NCBI GenBank assembly: GCA_035948315.1
Contig: DASZJG010000073.1
Coordinates: 124,001 to 188,000 of the forward strand
Reading direction: 5' to 3'
DNA from: CAJCJE01 sp035948315
GTDB lineage: Bacteria > Actinomycetota > Actinomycetes > Mycobacteriales > Pseudonocardiaceae
Length of the DNA: 64,000 nucleotides
Positions 16,147 to 24,569 of this stretch are shown in pieces (within the stretch, counting starts at the first letter, position 1; each line of letters begins with the position of its first letter). The notes under the pieces were generated by a model. It made no database searches. It saw nothing but the letters and a program-made list of their open reading frames with translations, and was not told where the DNA came from. Position numbers and translations under genes: made by a program.

Positions 16147-17700
16147 TCACCGGGTGTTGCACGGCAGCTTCACAGTGAACACGGTGTGCCCCGGCACGCT
16201 CGCCACCTCGACCGTGCCGTGGTGCGCTGCGACGACCGCGGCGACGATGGCCAGGCCGAGCCCGGTGCTGCCGGCCGCACGGGAGCGCGAGGTGTCGCCG
16301 CGCGCGAAGCGTTCGAAGATGTTGGGCAGCACGTCCGGCGGGATGCCCGGCCCGTTGTCGGTGACCGTGACGACGACCGTGTCGCCCGGCCCGCGCGCGA
16401 GCGCGGTGGTGACCGTGCTGCCGCCCGGTGTGTGCGTGCGCGCGTTGGTGACCAGGTTGGCGAGCACCTGGTGCAGCCGGGCGGCGTCGCCGACGATGGT
16501 GACCGGCTCCTCCGGCAGTTCCAGCCGCCAGACATGCCCCGGCCCGGCCACGTGCGCGTCGCTGATCACGTCCACGATCAACCGGGTCAGGTCCATCTCG
16601 CGCAGGTCCAGCGGACGCCCGGAATCCAGGCGCGCCAACAGCAACAGGTCGTCGACGAGCGTGCTCATCCGGGCCGACTCGGAATGCACCCGGCGCATGG
16701 CATGCGCGAGTTCCGGTGGAACCGTGTCCCGGCTGCGCTGGGTGAGTTCGGCGTAGCCGCGGATCGCGGCCAGCGGCGTGCGCAGCTCGTGGCTGGCGTC
16801 CGCGACGAACTGGCGCGCCCGCGTCTCACTGGCCTGCCGCGCCGCCAGCGCGCCGTCCACGTGGTGCAGCATCCGGTTGAGCGCGGCGCCGACCTGGCCG
16901 ACCTCGGTGCTCGGATCGGTGTCCATATCGGGCACTCGAACGGACAGCGCCACGTCGCCCCGGTCCAGCGTCAGCTCGGTGACCTTGACCGCGGTGTCCG
17001 CGACCCGGCGCAGCGGCCGCAACGTGCGGCGCACGATCGCCCAGCCGAGCAGCCCGGCCAGCGCGAGCCCGATCAGCGCGACCACCCCGAGCGCCCAGCC
17101 CAGCGTCCACAGCGTCGACTCCCCGTTGCGCTCGGATATCCCGGTGACCACCATGCCGTCGGGGGTCGAGCTGGCCAGCAGCCGGTAGTCGCCGATGTCG
17201 GGCAGGGAGCGGCTCACCGGGTGGCCCGGCTGTAGCGCGCCGATGATGGCGGCGTCCGCCGCGGGCAGCAGTTTCGCGCACACGTCGTGCTGCTGGTTCC
17301 GGCCGCTCATGTCGACCAGTTCCCACGGGCCCTGCACGACACCGTTGTTGAGCACCCCGCCGGTCAGCGTGCCGATCCCCTGGCCTAGCCCGAAGATCGG
17401 CTCCCCGGTCGGATAGCTGTTCGTGCCGCACACGTACGGCCGCGGCGGCTGCTGGTGGCCGCCGCCGCCCGGCAGCCCGCCGAAACCGCCCTGGTCGGGG
17501 TTGGCGGCGCGCTGGTTGGCCGCGGACAGCTGGGCGTCGAGCTGGCTCATCTGCGAGTTGTTCAGGCTGAGCAGGGTGCCGACGCCGATCACCAAGCAGA
17601 CCAGGGCGAGCACGAGCAGCTGGCCGGCGAGCAGCCTGGCGCGCAGCGACCAGCGGTGCACCCGCCACCAGCGGCGCTCAGGTCGCGGGCTTGAGCACAT
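16147..17700 (-). CDS. Two-component sensor histidine kinase (PhoR-like)
   Basis: A 517-residue membrane kinase. TM1 lies at about 22-45 and TM2 at about 196-223. The extracytoplasmic sensor between them is about 150 residues, with a Gly/Pro-rich patch and two cysteines (Cys91, Cys141) that may form a disulfide. HAMP follows, then HisKA with phospho-acceptor His304 in ASHELRTPL, and an HATPase domain with N box LVTNARTHTPGG and G boxes DNGPGIP and GSTGLGLAI. It would autophosphorylate and pass phosphate to the response regulator whose gene overlaps its start by 23 bases. The architecture fits actinobacterial PhoR/TrcS-type kinases; the signal is unknown. Confidence 0.92.
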   Translation of the reverse strand: MCSSPRPERRWWRVHRWSLRARLLAGQLLVLALVCLVIGVGTLLSLNNSQMSQLDAQLSAANQRAANPDQGGFGGLPGGGGHQQPPRPYVCGTNSYPTGEPIFGLGQGIGTLTGGVLNNGVVQGPWELVDMSGRNQQHDVCAKLLPAADAAIIGALQPGHPVSRSLPDIGDYRLLASSTPDGMVVTGISERNGESTLWTLGWALGVVALIGLALAGLLGWAIVRRTLRPLRRVADTAVKVTELTLDRGDVALSVRVPDMDTDPSTEVGQVGAALNRMLHHVDGALAARQASETRARQFVADASHELRTPLAAIRGYAELTQRSRDTVPPELAHAMRRVHSESARMSTLVDDLLLLARLDSGRPLDLREMDLTRLIVDVISDAHVAGPGHVWRLELPEEPVTIVGDAARLHQVLANLVTNARTHTPGGSTVTTALARGPGDTVVVTVTDNGPGIPPDVLPNIFERFARGDTSRSRAAGSTGLGLAIVAAVVAAHHGTVEVASVPGHTVFTVKLPCNTR

Positions 17701-18442
17701 ACCCGGCGCCGCGCAGCGTGTGGATCATCGGCGTCCGTCCGACATCGATCTTCTTGCGTAGGTAGGACACATAGAGTTCGACGATATTGGCTTGGCCGCC
17801 GAAGTCGTAGTTCCACACGCGGTCCAGGATCTGCGCCTTGCTCAGCACCCGTCGCGCGTTGCGCATCAGGAAGCGCAGCAGCTCGAACTCGGTCGCGGTC
17901 AGCTCGACCAGGTCACCGCCTCGGTGCACCTCGCGGCTGTCCTCGTCCAGGGTCAGGTCGCCGACCACGAGCAGCGCGCCGGCCGCCTCGGCCGCGACGT
18001 GGGTGCGGCGCAGCAGCGCGCGCAGCCGCAGCACGACCTCCTCCAGGCTGAACGGCTTGGTGACATAGTCGTCGCCGCCCGCGGTGAGGCCCGCGATCCG
18101 GTCCTCGACCGCGTCCCGCGCGGTCAGGAACAGAACCGGAAGATTCGGGTTTTGCTCACGAAGCCGACGCAGCACTTCCAGCCCGCTCAGGTCGGGCAGC
18201 ATGATGTCCAGGACGACCACGTCCGGCCGCAGCTCCCGGGCGATCCGCACCGCGCTCGCGCCGTCGCCCGCACTGCGCACCTCCCAGCCCTCGTATCGCA
18301 GCGCCATCGTGACCAGGTCGGCCAGCGTCGCCTCGTCGTCCACGACCAGCACCCGCACCGGCGCGCCGTCGGCCCTGCGCAGGTCGGACCGGGCCGAGGG
18401 CAGCGCGGCGGCGTGCTGGCGGGGAGGCGTCACGGCGGTCAT
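17678..18442 (-). CDS. OmpR-family response regulator (PhoP-like)
   Basis: A 254-residue regulator. The receiver domain (28-140) has acidic residues DDE at 35-37, phospho-acceptor Asp79 in VVLDIMLPD, and the switch region GGDDYVTKPFSLEEVV. The winged-helix DNA-binding domain (155-254) ends YVSYLRKKIDVG and HTLRGAGYVLK. YDFGGQANIVELYVSYLRKK closely follows the mycobacterial PhoP pattern, rather than MprA. It is co-transcribed with the kinase. Three CACAG-containing heptamers with an 11-base period lie 34 bases upstream, which points to autoregulation. The first 27 residues are a non-conserved tail. Confidence 0.93.
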   Translation of the reverse strand: MTAVTPPRQHAAALPSARSDLRRADGAPVRVLVVDDEATLADLVTMALRYEGWEVRSAGDGASAVRIARELRPDVVVLDIMLPDLSGLEVLRRLREQNPNLPVLFLTARDAVEDRIAGLTAGGDDYVTKPFSLEEVVLRLRALLRRTHVAAEAAGALLVVGDLTLDEDSREVHRGGDLVELTATEFELLRFLMRNARRVLSKAQILDRVWNYDFGGQANIVELYVSYLRKKIDVGRTPMIHTLRGAGYVLKPAT

Positions 18443-18475
18443 GCTCTCCAGGTTCGCTGACCGTACTAAGACGGG

Positions 18476-18504
18476 CCTGTGGCTTTACTGTGGAGGAGCT
18501 GTGT
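18476..18504 (-). promoter_or_regulatory. PhoP-box-like triple direct repeat at the response regulator promoter
   Basis: On the response regulator strand: ACACAGC, CCACAGT, CCACAGG, each separated by 4 bases (11-base period). All three share CACAG, the PhoP-box core. It sits 34 bases before the start, in the gap shared with the divergent DUF5666-like gene, so it may control both. Confidence 0.65.
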
Positions 18505-18661
18505 CTCGTTGACCGATGGTTGGTTTCTCCGGCGCCAGCGAGGGTAACCAGGGTCGGACCACCTCGCCGGGTGGAATCGGCCGACAACGGGTACAGCTCC
18601 CGCACAGGTTTGTGCAGGAGGCTGTCGGCAGGAGTTGACCACCTACGGGAGGATCGCCACG

Positions 18662-19351
18662 GTGAGCACCGAGGAAACCCCCACGGCCGTGCCGGCCGCC
18701 GAGCAGCCGGGTTCGGCGGGCCCGGAGACGTGGGGCACCCCGCCGGCACCCGGCGCGGGCAAGGTCGAGGTGCCGACCCAGGTGGAGATGCGGCCGCACT
18801 GGTCCGCGCGGAAGGTGATCGGCGCGGTCGTGCTGGCCGTGATCATCGTCGGCGGCGGCACCGCCGTCGCGATCGCCGCGACCCAGCCCAACTCGACCAC
18901 CGATGCCCAGCCGAACGCGGGCGTCAGCGGCGGTCAGGTCACCAGCGGTTCCGGTGGCTCAGGAAAGCACAGCGGCAACCCCGGGCCGTTCACCAACACC
19001 GTGCACGGCGACTTCGTGGTGCACACCAGCAGTGGCGGCTTCGCCACCGAGTGCTACCAGACCGGCCGGGTCACCAAACTCGGCGCCGCCTCGATCACCG
19101 TGACCAGTCAGGACCACTACGCCGCCGAGTACCTGATCGCCGGTTCGACCGTGCTCAACCACGGCGCGATCGACCTGGCCAACCTGAAGGTCGGCGACCC
19201 GGTCACGATCATCGCGACCCTCTCCGGCAACACCGCGACCGCGACCACGGTCACCGACTTCGCCGACAAGCAGCCGCCGACGACCCACGCCGGCGACAAC
19301 AGCGGCGGCATGCAGCCCAACGACACCACCCCCGCGAGCCCGGGTAACTGA
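18662..19351 (+). CDS. Single-pass membrane protein with DUF5666-like extracytoplasmic domain
   Basis: A 229-residue protein. A Pro/Ala/Glu-rich cytoplasmic leader (1-50) precedes one transmembrane helix (VIGAVVLAVIIVGGGTAVAI, about 59-78), then a Ser/Gly linker. The C-terminal beta-rich domain (about 110-200) has HGDFVVH, RVTKLGAASITVTSQD and VGDPVTIIA, the strand pattern of DUF5666, an OB-like domain of unknown role in actinobacterial envelope proteins. The GTG at 18662 is preceded by GGGAGG nine bases upstream. It is divergent from the two-component operon and shares its PhoP-box-like region. The same domain type occurs twice in the lipoprotein at 52.5-53.4 kb. Confidence 0.7.
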   Translation: MSTEETPTAVPAAEQPGSAGPETWGTPPAPGAGKVEVPTQVEMRPHWSARKVIGAVVLAVIIVGGGTAVAIAATQPNSTTDAQPNAGVSGGQVTSGSGGSGKHSGNPGPFTNTVHGDFVVHTSSGGFATECYQTGRVTKLGAASITVTSQDHYAAEYLIAGSTVLNHGAIDLANLKVGDPVTIIATLSGNTATATTVTDFADKQPPTTHAGDNSGGMQPNDTTPASPGN

Positions 19352-19352
19352 C

Positions 19353-20465
19353 TCAGCTCTGGCGCTCGATGAGCCTGCGAACGCGCCCGGCCGCGTTGCG
19401 GAAGTGCTCCGCCGCGTCCTCGTTGGTGGCCTGGTAGGCGATGGCCAGCAGTTGGAAGGTGTCGTGCGTCTGCGCGAGGTCGCCGTTGCGCTGCCACAGT
19501 TCCAGCGCGGACTTCAGCAGCGGCGCCACCACGTCCACGGATTCCTCGGCGAGCATCAGGTAGCGCGCCTGCCAGACGCGGGCGAGCGCGGCGTAGCGGT
19601 CGGCGTCGCCCGGCAGGATCACGCTGACGTCGTTGAGCAGCGCGCCCGCGTTCGCGCCCGCGGCGAGCCGGGCCGGGGTCCGCGGGGTGGGCGGGGCGCC
19701 GGAGATGTGCTGGAACAGCGTGATGATCGCGTCCGCGAACTGGGCGACGTGCGCGATCTTCACCCTCGACACGAAATCGGCGGCATGGCTGATGTGTTGG
19801 TACTCGGAGATCTCGATGAAGCCCTCGAACAGCAGGCCGGTCAGCATGAACAGCGGGTTGCGCGACAGCGGGGTGTAGCGCCGGATCGACTGCCAGCGCG
19901 CGATCGCGTCGCGCAGCTCGTCCAGCGCGCGTTCCAGGGACAGGCGTAGGTCGGGCCGGATCCGGTCGTCGGCGAGCACCTTGGCCAGGTGGTAGGAGAC
20001 GCTGTCGTCGAGCCAGTCGCGCACCGGTGAGTCATCCAGCGACACCGACTTCGCGGGATCGGCGAAGGTGTTGGCGAGCACCGCGATGATCGCCTCGACC
20101 ATCTCCCGATAGATCCCGACGCGGAAGATCAGGCGCGGATCGTCGACCCTGGTGACCATTTCGGCGGTCAGCTCGGCCAACCGGTCCTGCTCGGACATGG
20201 CCAGCGGATGGTCCGGGTACAGCTCGGTGTGCACCGTGAAACTGTGGTGCAGGGTGCGCATCTCCAGCGCGGTCGCCGGTTTGAACAGTCGCACCACGCG
20301 CTGCTCCACGTCGGGCTCGTCCACCGGCACCGCGCCGAACTGGACCGCCGCGTCGTCCTCGGCGACGACCTCCTTGATCAGCACCGAGCGAAGGCCGTCG
20401 GGCCAGCCGTCCAGGCTGGTGGTGTCGATGTCGAACGTGGTGCCGACGAAGTTCTCGCGCCGCAT
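19353..20465 (-). CDS. Conserved-looking protein of unknown function, mostly helical
   Basis: A 370-residue protein that I do not recognise. It has no signal peptide or membrane segment and a balanced, charged composition expected of a cytoplasmic protein. The first 75 residues look like mixed alpha/beta (GTTFDIDTTSLDGW...); the rest is largely helical, with evenly spaced Leu/Ala and helical repeats that could be TPR-like (for example LARVWQARYLMLAEESVDVV and LAQTHDTFQLLAIAYQATN). The stop is one base from that of the convergent DUF5666-like gene. The ATG at 20465 lacks a clear ribosome binding site. A 15-base tandem repeat lies just upstream. Confidence 0.75.
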   Translation of the reverse strand: MRRENFVGTTFDIDTTSLDGWPDGLRSVLIKEVVAEDDAAVQFGAVPVDEPDVEQRVVRLFKPATALEMRTLHHSFTVHTELYPDHPLAMSEQDRLAELTAEMVTRVDDPRLIFRVGIYREMVEAIIAVLANTFADPAKSVSLDDSPVRDWLDDSVSYHLAKVLADDRIRPDLRLSLERALDELRDAIARWQSIRRYTPLSRNPLFMLTGLLFEGFIEISEYQHISHAADFVSRVKIAHVAQFADAIITLFQHISGAPPTPRTPARLAAGANAGALLNDVSVILPGDADRYAALARVWQARYLMLAEESVDVVAPLLKSALELWQRNGDLAQTHDTFQLLAIAYQATNEDAAEHFRNAAGRVRRLIERQS

Positions 20466-20482
20466 TGGCCACGATCTTAATC

Positions 20483-20512
20483 ACAGCGCCCTATCGAACA
20501 GCGCCCTATCGA
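20483..20512. repeat. Two-copy 15-base tandem repeat
   Basis: ACAGCGCCCTATCGA occurs twice in direct succession (20483-20497 and 20498-20512), just upstream of the unknown gene starting at 20465. It may be a recent duplication; it could also hold paired regulatory sites. Confidence 0.9.
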
Positions 20513-20520
20513 GATGGGCA

Positions 20521-20556
20521 GCCGCCCGCCCGAAATCTCTCATTCGGACGGGCGGC
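20521..20556 (-). terminator. Intrinsic terminator after the alginate lyase gene
   Basis: Inverted repeat GCCGCCCG / CGGGCGGC (8 pairs), one mismatch, then CCGAA / TTCGG (5 pairs) with an 8-base loop, starting 25 bases after the alginate lyase stop. Confidence 0.7.
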
Positions 20557-20581
20557 GCTTGTTCCCCCAATCAACGGGAGT

Positions 20582-21913
20582 TCATGGGGTGGTCTGCACG
20601 TTGTCCAACTGCTCGGCCGCCGGTCGGACCGGGTAGAGGTCGCCGCCCGGTTCGATCTGCAACTTGGGCAGCGCGGCCTTGGCCTGTGCGTCACCCGCGT
20701 CCGCCGCGGCATGCATGATGTCGACGGCGGCGAACTGGTGGAAGGACAGCTCCGGGAACGGCCACACCGACTGGCCCTGCGTCGCGGCCGGGATCAGGTA
20801 GTTGACCGCGGCGAACATGGTGCCGCCGTCCGGTGCCGTGTACTTCCACAGATTCACGCCGACGTGCTGGCCGATGTCCGCGAGCCGGGTGAGCGCGATC
20901 AGGTTGAAGTTGAAGTAGTGCCAACTCCGCGTCCTGGTCAGCTCCAGCGGCTGCTTGCCGTCGGCCTGGATCTGCACGGCGATCCGCTTGGTCTCCGCGC
21001 CCTGCACGATGGTTTTGGCCAACGCCTTCTGGCCGGTGAACAGCGCGGTCGCCGCGGTCAGCATGTCGTAGAAGCTGCCGTGGTTGTTCGTTGCCGCGGC
21101 TTCGTCGGCGCCGTTCTTGCTGGTGCGCAACCAGGTCAGGAACTGGCTCGCCCACGAGTTCATGCCGGCCGCGTCGGTGGCGTGCCAGCCGGGTGCGCCG
21201 TCGCCCAGCAGATCGACTGCGTCCAGCACCTCGGTGAAGGTGTAGGAGAAGTCGATGATGCCGATGCCGCGACCGTCGACCTGGCACGGGATGCCCTGGG
21301 CGAAGTTCAGGTTCGGGTTCATCCTGGTGGCCGCGTTGAGGAACCAGTTGCGGATGTCGAGTTCGGCGCGCTGCGCGTAGCTGGGATCACCGGTGTAGTA
21401 CCAGGCGAGGCTGAGTTGGTAGATCGCGTTGTACGCCTGAATCCACTCGGGTTTGTCCGTGATGCTCCGGGAGATCGGCGAGACCTGGCCGTCCTTGTTC
21501 ACATACGGGCAGCCCCACGGGTTGGCAGGCGTCTGCGGCTGGGTCGGCCAGTAGTACGGCGCGAGGCTCATGTAGTCGTGCTTGTCCCCGCTCGGCGGTA
21601 CCTGGGTCTTGTCCATCACCGTCCACGGGCCCTGGGTCAGCTCCGGCTTGGCCTGGGCGAGTAGATCGTCGAGCGAGGCACGCAGGGTCGGGTCGCCGGC
21701 AAGCAGCTTGAGCCGGTTGACCTCCAACTGTTGGCCGCTCAGCACCGTGGTGCTCGGCGCGCACAGCAGGTTGAAGCCGGGGAAACCGCAGCCCGGCACC
21801 GGATGCGCGGCGGCGGGGCTGGCGGCCAGGGAGACGACGGTCGCACCGGCGACCACGACGGCGAGCGCACCGGCCAGCCGCGAGCGGAGGCCGGATCGAC
21901 GGGAACGTAACAC
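20582..21913 (-). CDS. Secreted alginate lyase-family protein (PF05426 type)
   Basis: About 443 residues. A signal peptide (basic RSRRSGLRSR, hydrophobic core, AASPAAA cleavage region) leads to an (alpha/alpha)-barrel-like protein. Family hallmarks are DYMSLAPYYWP near residue 110, NNHGSFYD near 255, and WHYFNFNLIALTRLA near 315; NNHGSFYD carries the Asn-His pair implicated in catalysis in PL5-type alginate lyases. It would cleave uronate polysaccharides by beta-elimination, though many soil members act on other acidic glycans. The GTG at 21913, five bases after GGAG, gives a clean signal peptide; in-frame ATGs at 21928 and 21940 are alternatives. It is monocistronic with its own terminator. 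Confidence 0.87.
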   Translation of the reverse strand: MLRSRRSGLRSRLAGALAVVVAGATVVSLAASPAAAHPVPGCGFPGFNLLCAPSTTVLSGQQLEVNRLKLLAGDPTLRASLDDLLAQAKPELTQGPWTVMDKTQVPPSGDKHDYMSLAPYYWPTQPQTPANPWGCPYVNKDGQVSPISRSITDKPEWIQAYNAIYQLSLAWYYTGDPSYAQRAELDIRNWFLNAATRMNPNLNFAQGIPCQVDGRGIGIIDFSYTFTEVLDAVDLLGDGAPGWHATDAAGMNSWASQFLTWLRTSKNGADEAAATNNHGSFYDMLTAATALFTGQKALAKTIVQGAETKRIAVQIQADGKQPLELTRTRSWHYFNFNLIALTRLADIGQHVGVNLWKYTAPDGGTMFAAVNYLIPAATQGQSVWPFPELSFHQFAAVDIMHAAADAGDAQAKAALPKLQIEPGGDLYPVRPAAEQLDNVQTTP

Positions 21914-21933
21914 CACAACTCCATTCATATATG

Positions 21934-21976
21934 TGAACATGAACAGGATGTTGAACAGATGTTACGTAACTGAACA
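21934..21976 (-). promoter_or_regulatory. Palindrome and repeated TGAACA elements upstream of the alginate lyase gene
   Basis: GTTACGTAAC is a perfect 10-base palindrome at 21961-21970. Around it, TGAACA occurs four times in the same orientation (two adjacent copies at 21934-21945, then near 21952 and 21971). The spacing just ahead of the gene suggests an operator for a sugar-responsive regulator; none is encoded nearby. Confidence 0.45.
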
Positions 21977-22025
21977 CGAGGGTGGCAACAGCCACCGTCG
22001 CCTACGTCCGTTGAATGCCGTGTTG

Positions 22026-24569
22026 TCAGCCGCGTTCGCTGGCCAGCACGCGCAATTGGGCGAGCAGGTCACTGCGACTGGTCGCACCGAGCCGCTGCCG
22101 CATCCTGGCGACGTGGTGCTCGACAGTCTTGGCCGAGATGAACAGCCGGTCGCCGATCTGCTTGTAGGTCAGGCCGGCCAGCACCAGGTCGGCCACCTCC
22201 CACTCGCGCTCGCTCAGCTTGCCCGCCGCGATCACCTCGGCCGCGGCCGCCGTACTCGTCGGTGCGTGCTGGCCCGCCGTCGTGGCTTTCGCGGTCGTCG
22301 GTTTGGTCTGCGACTTGCCCTGCAACAACCGTGCGCACTCCAGCAGTCGCACCATGGCCTTGCGGTCGACCGTGCGAATGGCGGCCTGGCCGGCCAGACG
22401 CGCGCCGTCCCAGGACAGGCCGACGTCGTCGAGCTGCCGCGCGGCCGATTCCACCGAGCCCGGGTGCACGTTGCCGGTGACCACCGCGAGCCAGCTGCGC
22501 GCCGCCGAGTACAGCACCGCGCCGTAGCGGCTGTGGCCCGCGCCCTCGGCCAGCGCGTGCACGTGCTGCTCGGCCGCGGCCGGGTCCTCGCCGATGATCG
22601 CGGCGTGCAAACCGCTCCAGTGCACCGCCGTCGTCCACAGCGCGGGTTGCCGCAGCTGCTCGGCGAGCAGATTCGCCTCCTGCACATGCGGGGCGAGCCG
22701 CTCCTGGTCGCGCAGCCGGGCCGACGCGATGGCGAACTCGCCGAGCGGCAGGAACGTGTACAGGTCGATCGGGTGCCGCATGACCGCGTCGCCGGCCTGC
22801 GACCAGATCCGGCGCAACGCGGCCAGATCACTGCTGCGCCGCGCCAGCCCGACCTCGATACCGACCGCGTAGAGCCAATCCCTGGGCTGAAACGCCGAGG
22901 ATGCCTTGTTGGCCAAGGCGAGGAACTCCTGCGCGCCGACGAAGGCGCCGCGCATCATGCAGATCCAGCCCTGCAACAACCGGTGCCGGGCCAGCATGAG
23001 CGCGCCGCCGACGTTCGCGGCGACCGCACGGTCCAAAACAGACTCGGCGATGCTCAGCTCGCCGCAGTGCAGCGCGACCAGCGCGGCGAGCGCGGCCGGG
23101 CTGTCCGGCAGCAGCACCGACTTGCCGGCCGGTTCGAGCAGCGCCGCCGCGCGGACCAGCGTGGCCAGTGCCGCCCTCGGCGAACCGGTGACCGATTCCA
23201 GAATGCCCTTGGCCATCAGCGAAGCCGCGCTGCTCAACAGCGTCGGCGGACCGTCCTGGCCGGAGCGGGTGAACAGCTCGGTCGCCTCGTCCAGCGCACC
23301 GGTGCCGAGCGTGCTGATCGCGGCGAACGCCATGGACGAGCCCGCGCCGGACCACTTGTACAGCTCGGCCGCGCTGCCCAACTGTCCCAGGTGGACGAGT
23401 GCGGTCGCGGCGATCCGCGCGCCGTCGGCCTGATCCGGCGTTGCCGGGCCGGAGATCACCGGGTCGGTCAGGCGCAGCGCGGCCGGCAGGTCGCCGGCCA
23501 GCGCGGCCACGTTCGCCCAGCGCACCGCGACCGAGGCCAGCGGTGCGCCCGAGGACACCGCGGCACCGAACAGTTCCGCGGCCAACGCGGGATCGCTCGT
23601 CTCGGCTTCCCCCGCCGCCGCCTCGTACACGGCAGCCAGGCCGGTCCCGCCCGCGCCGCTTCTGGGCAGCGCCCGGACCAGATCGAGCACGGCACCGCCG
23701 CGCGCCAACTGCAACTGGGCCAGCCGGGCCCGCACGGCGAGTGCGCCCTCGGCCGGGTTGAGCGTGGCCAGCGCGGCCGCGACGATCGGCACCAGCGCGC
23801 CGTCCGCGCCGAGCAGGCCGCTGGCCTTGGCCGCTTCCGCCGTCGCCGCGACGCCGTCCGCGTCCCGGCCGAGCAGTTCGCCGATCAGCTCGGCGTGCTG
23901 GCCGACCCCGGCCAGTTCGGCGAGCAGGAAGCGCAGCACCTCGGGTTCGAGCCGGTCGAAGTCGTAGCCGAAGGGCGCCAGGGCCGACGGCGAGATGTCC
24001 ACCTCGGCTGATTTCGCGTTCGGGTCGAGCGCGGCGGCGACGCGTTCGACGAACCGGGGCACGCCACCGGTCAGCTGGTGCACCCGGTCGACCAGCGCGA
24101 TGCTCGCTGTCCTGCCGAGCGCGGTGGCCAGCACCGTCGCGGTCTGCTCATGGTCGAACGGGGTGAGCAGCAGCGGGGCGTGCCGGCGGGTGAGCCGCTC
24201 GATCAACCCGGCCAGCTCGGCCGAGCGCGGCCATGGTCGGCAGGCGAGCACGATCCTGGGCAGTCCCGCGTCGACGGCCGCGCTCAGCTCGTCGAGCTGG
24301 GCGGGCGCGAGCTGGTGCGCGTCGTCGACGAGCAGCACGCCCTGCGCGTCGGCGGGCGCGGTGCGCGCCTCTCTCGGCGCGAGCACGGTCAGGCCTGCGC
24401 TCCGGTAGATGTGCTCCAGTTCGGCGAGCACGGCGGTCTTGCCATAGCCGCCAGGGGCGATCACGACGAGCTGTGTCGCCGCCATCGGGTCGCGCGCGAT
24501 CTCGGCGAGCACGGCCCGCATCGTCTCATCGACGATCATCTCCGCGGTGGTCGCGGTGGGATGGATCAA
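22026..24569 (-). CDS. LuxR-family large ATPase regulator (LAL type), IniR-like
   Basis: An 847-residue regulator. Residues 38-45 (APGGYGKT) form a Walker A variant and LLVDDAHQ (79-86) the Walker B of an STAND/AAA-type ATPase. A long TPR-like helical middle follows, then a C-terminal LuxR helix-turn-helix with SEREWEVADLVLAGLTYKQI and ISAKTVEHHVARM. Size, architecture and its divergent position next to iniB match mycobacterial IniR (Rv0339c), which activates iniBAC. It is therefore the likely activator of the iniB promoter. The TTG at 24569 overlaps the TGA of the Hsp70-like gene (TTGA), which implies translational coupling. ATG 24539 is an alternative start with GGAG directly adjacent. Confidence 0.88.
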   Translation of the reverse strand: MIHPTATTAEMIVDETMRAVLAEIARDPMAATQLVVIAPGGYGKTAVLAELEHIYRSAGLTVLAPREARTAPADAQGVLLVDDAHQLAPAQLDELSAAVDAGLPRIVLACRPWPRSAELAGLIERLTRRHAPLLLTPFDHEQTATVLATALGRTASIALVDRVHQLTGGVPRFVERVAAALDPNAKSAEVDISPSALAPFGYDFDRLEPEVLRFLLAELAGVGQHAELIGELLGRDADGVAATAEAAKASGLLGADGALVPIVAAALATLNPAEGALAVRARLAQLQLARGGAVLDLVRALPRSGAGGTGLAAVYEAAAGEAETSDPALAAELFGAAVSSGAPLASVAVRWANVAALAGDLPAALRLTDPVISGPATPDQADGARIAATALVHLGQLGSAAELYKWSGAGSSMAFAAISTLGTGALDEATELFTRSGQDGPPTLLSSAASLMAKGILESVTGSPRAALATLVRAAALLEPAGKSVLLPDSPAALAALVALHCGELSIAESVLDRAVAANVGGALMLARHRLLQGWICMMRGAFVGAQEFLALANKASSAFQPRDWLYAVGIEVGLARRSSDLAALRRIWSQAGDAVMRHPIDLYTFLPLGEFAIASARLRDQERLAPHVQEANLLAEQLRQPALWTTAVHWSGLHAAIIGEDPAAAEQHVHALAEGAGHSRYGAVLYSAARSWLAVVTGNVHPGSVESAARQLDDVGLSWDGARLAGQAAIRTVDRKAMVRLLECARLLQGKSQTKPTTAKATTAGQHAPTSTAAAAEVIAAGKLSEREWEVADLVLAGLTYKQIGDRLFISAKTVEHHVARMRQRLGATSRSDLLAQLRVLASERG

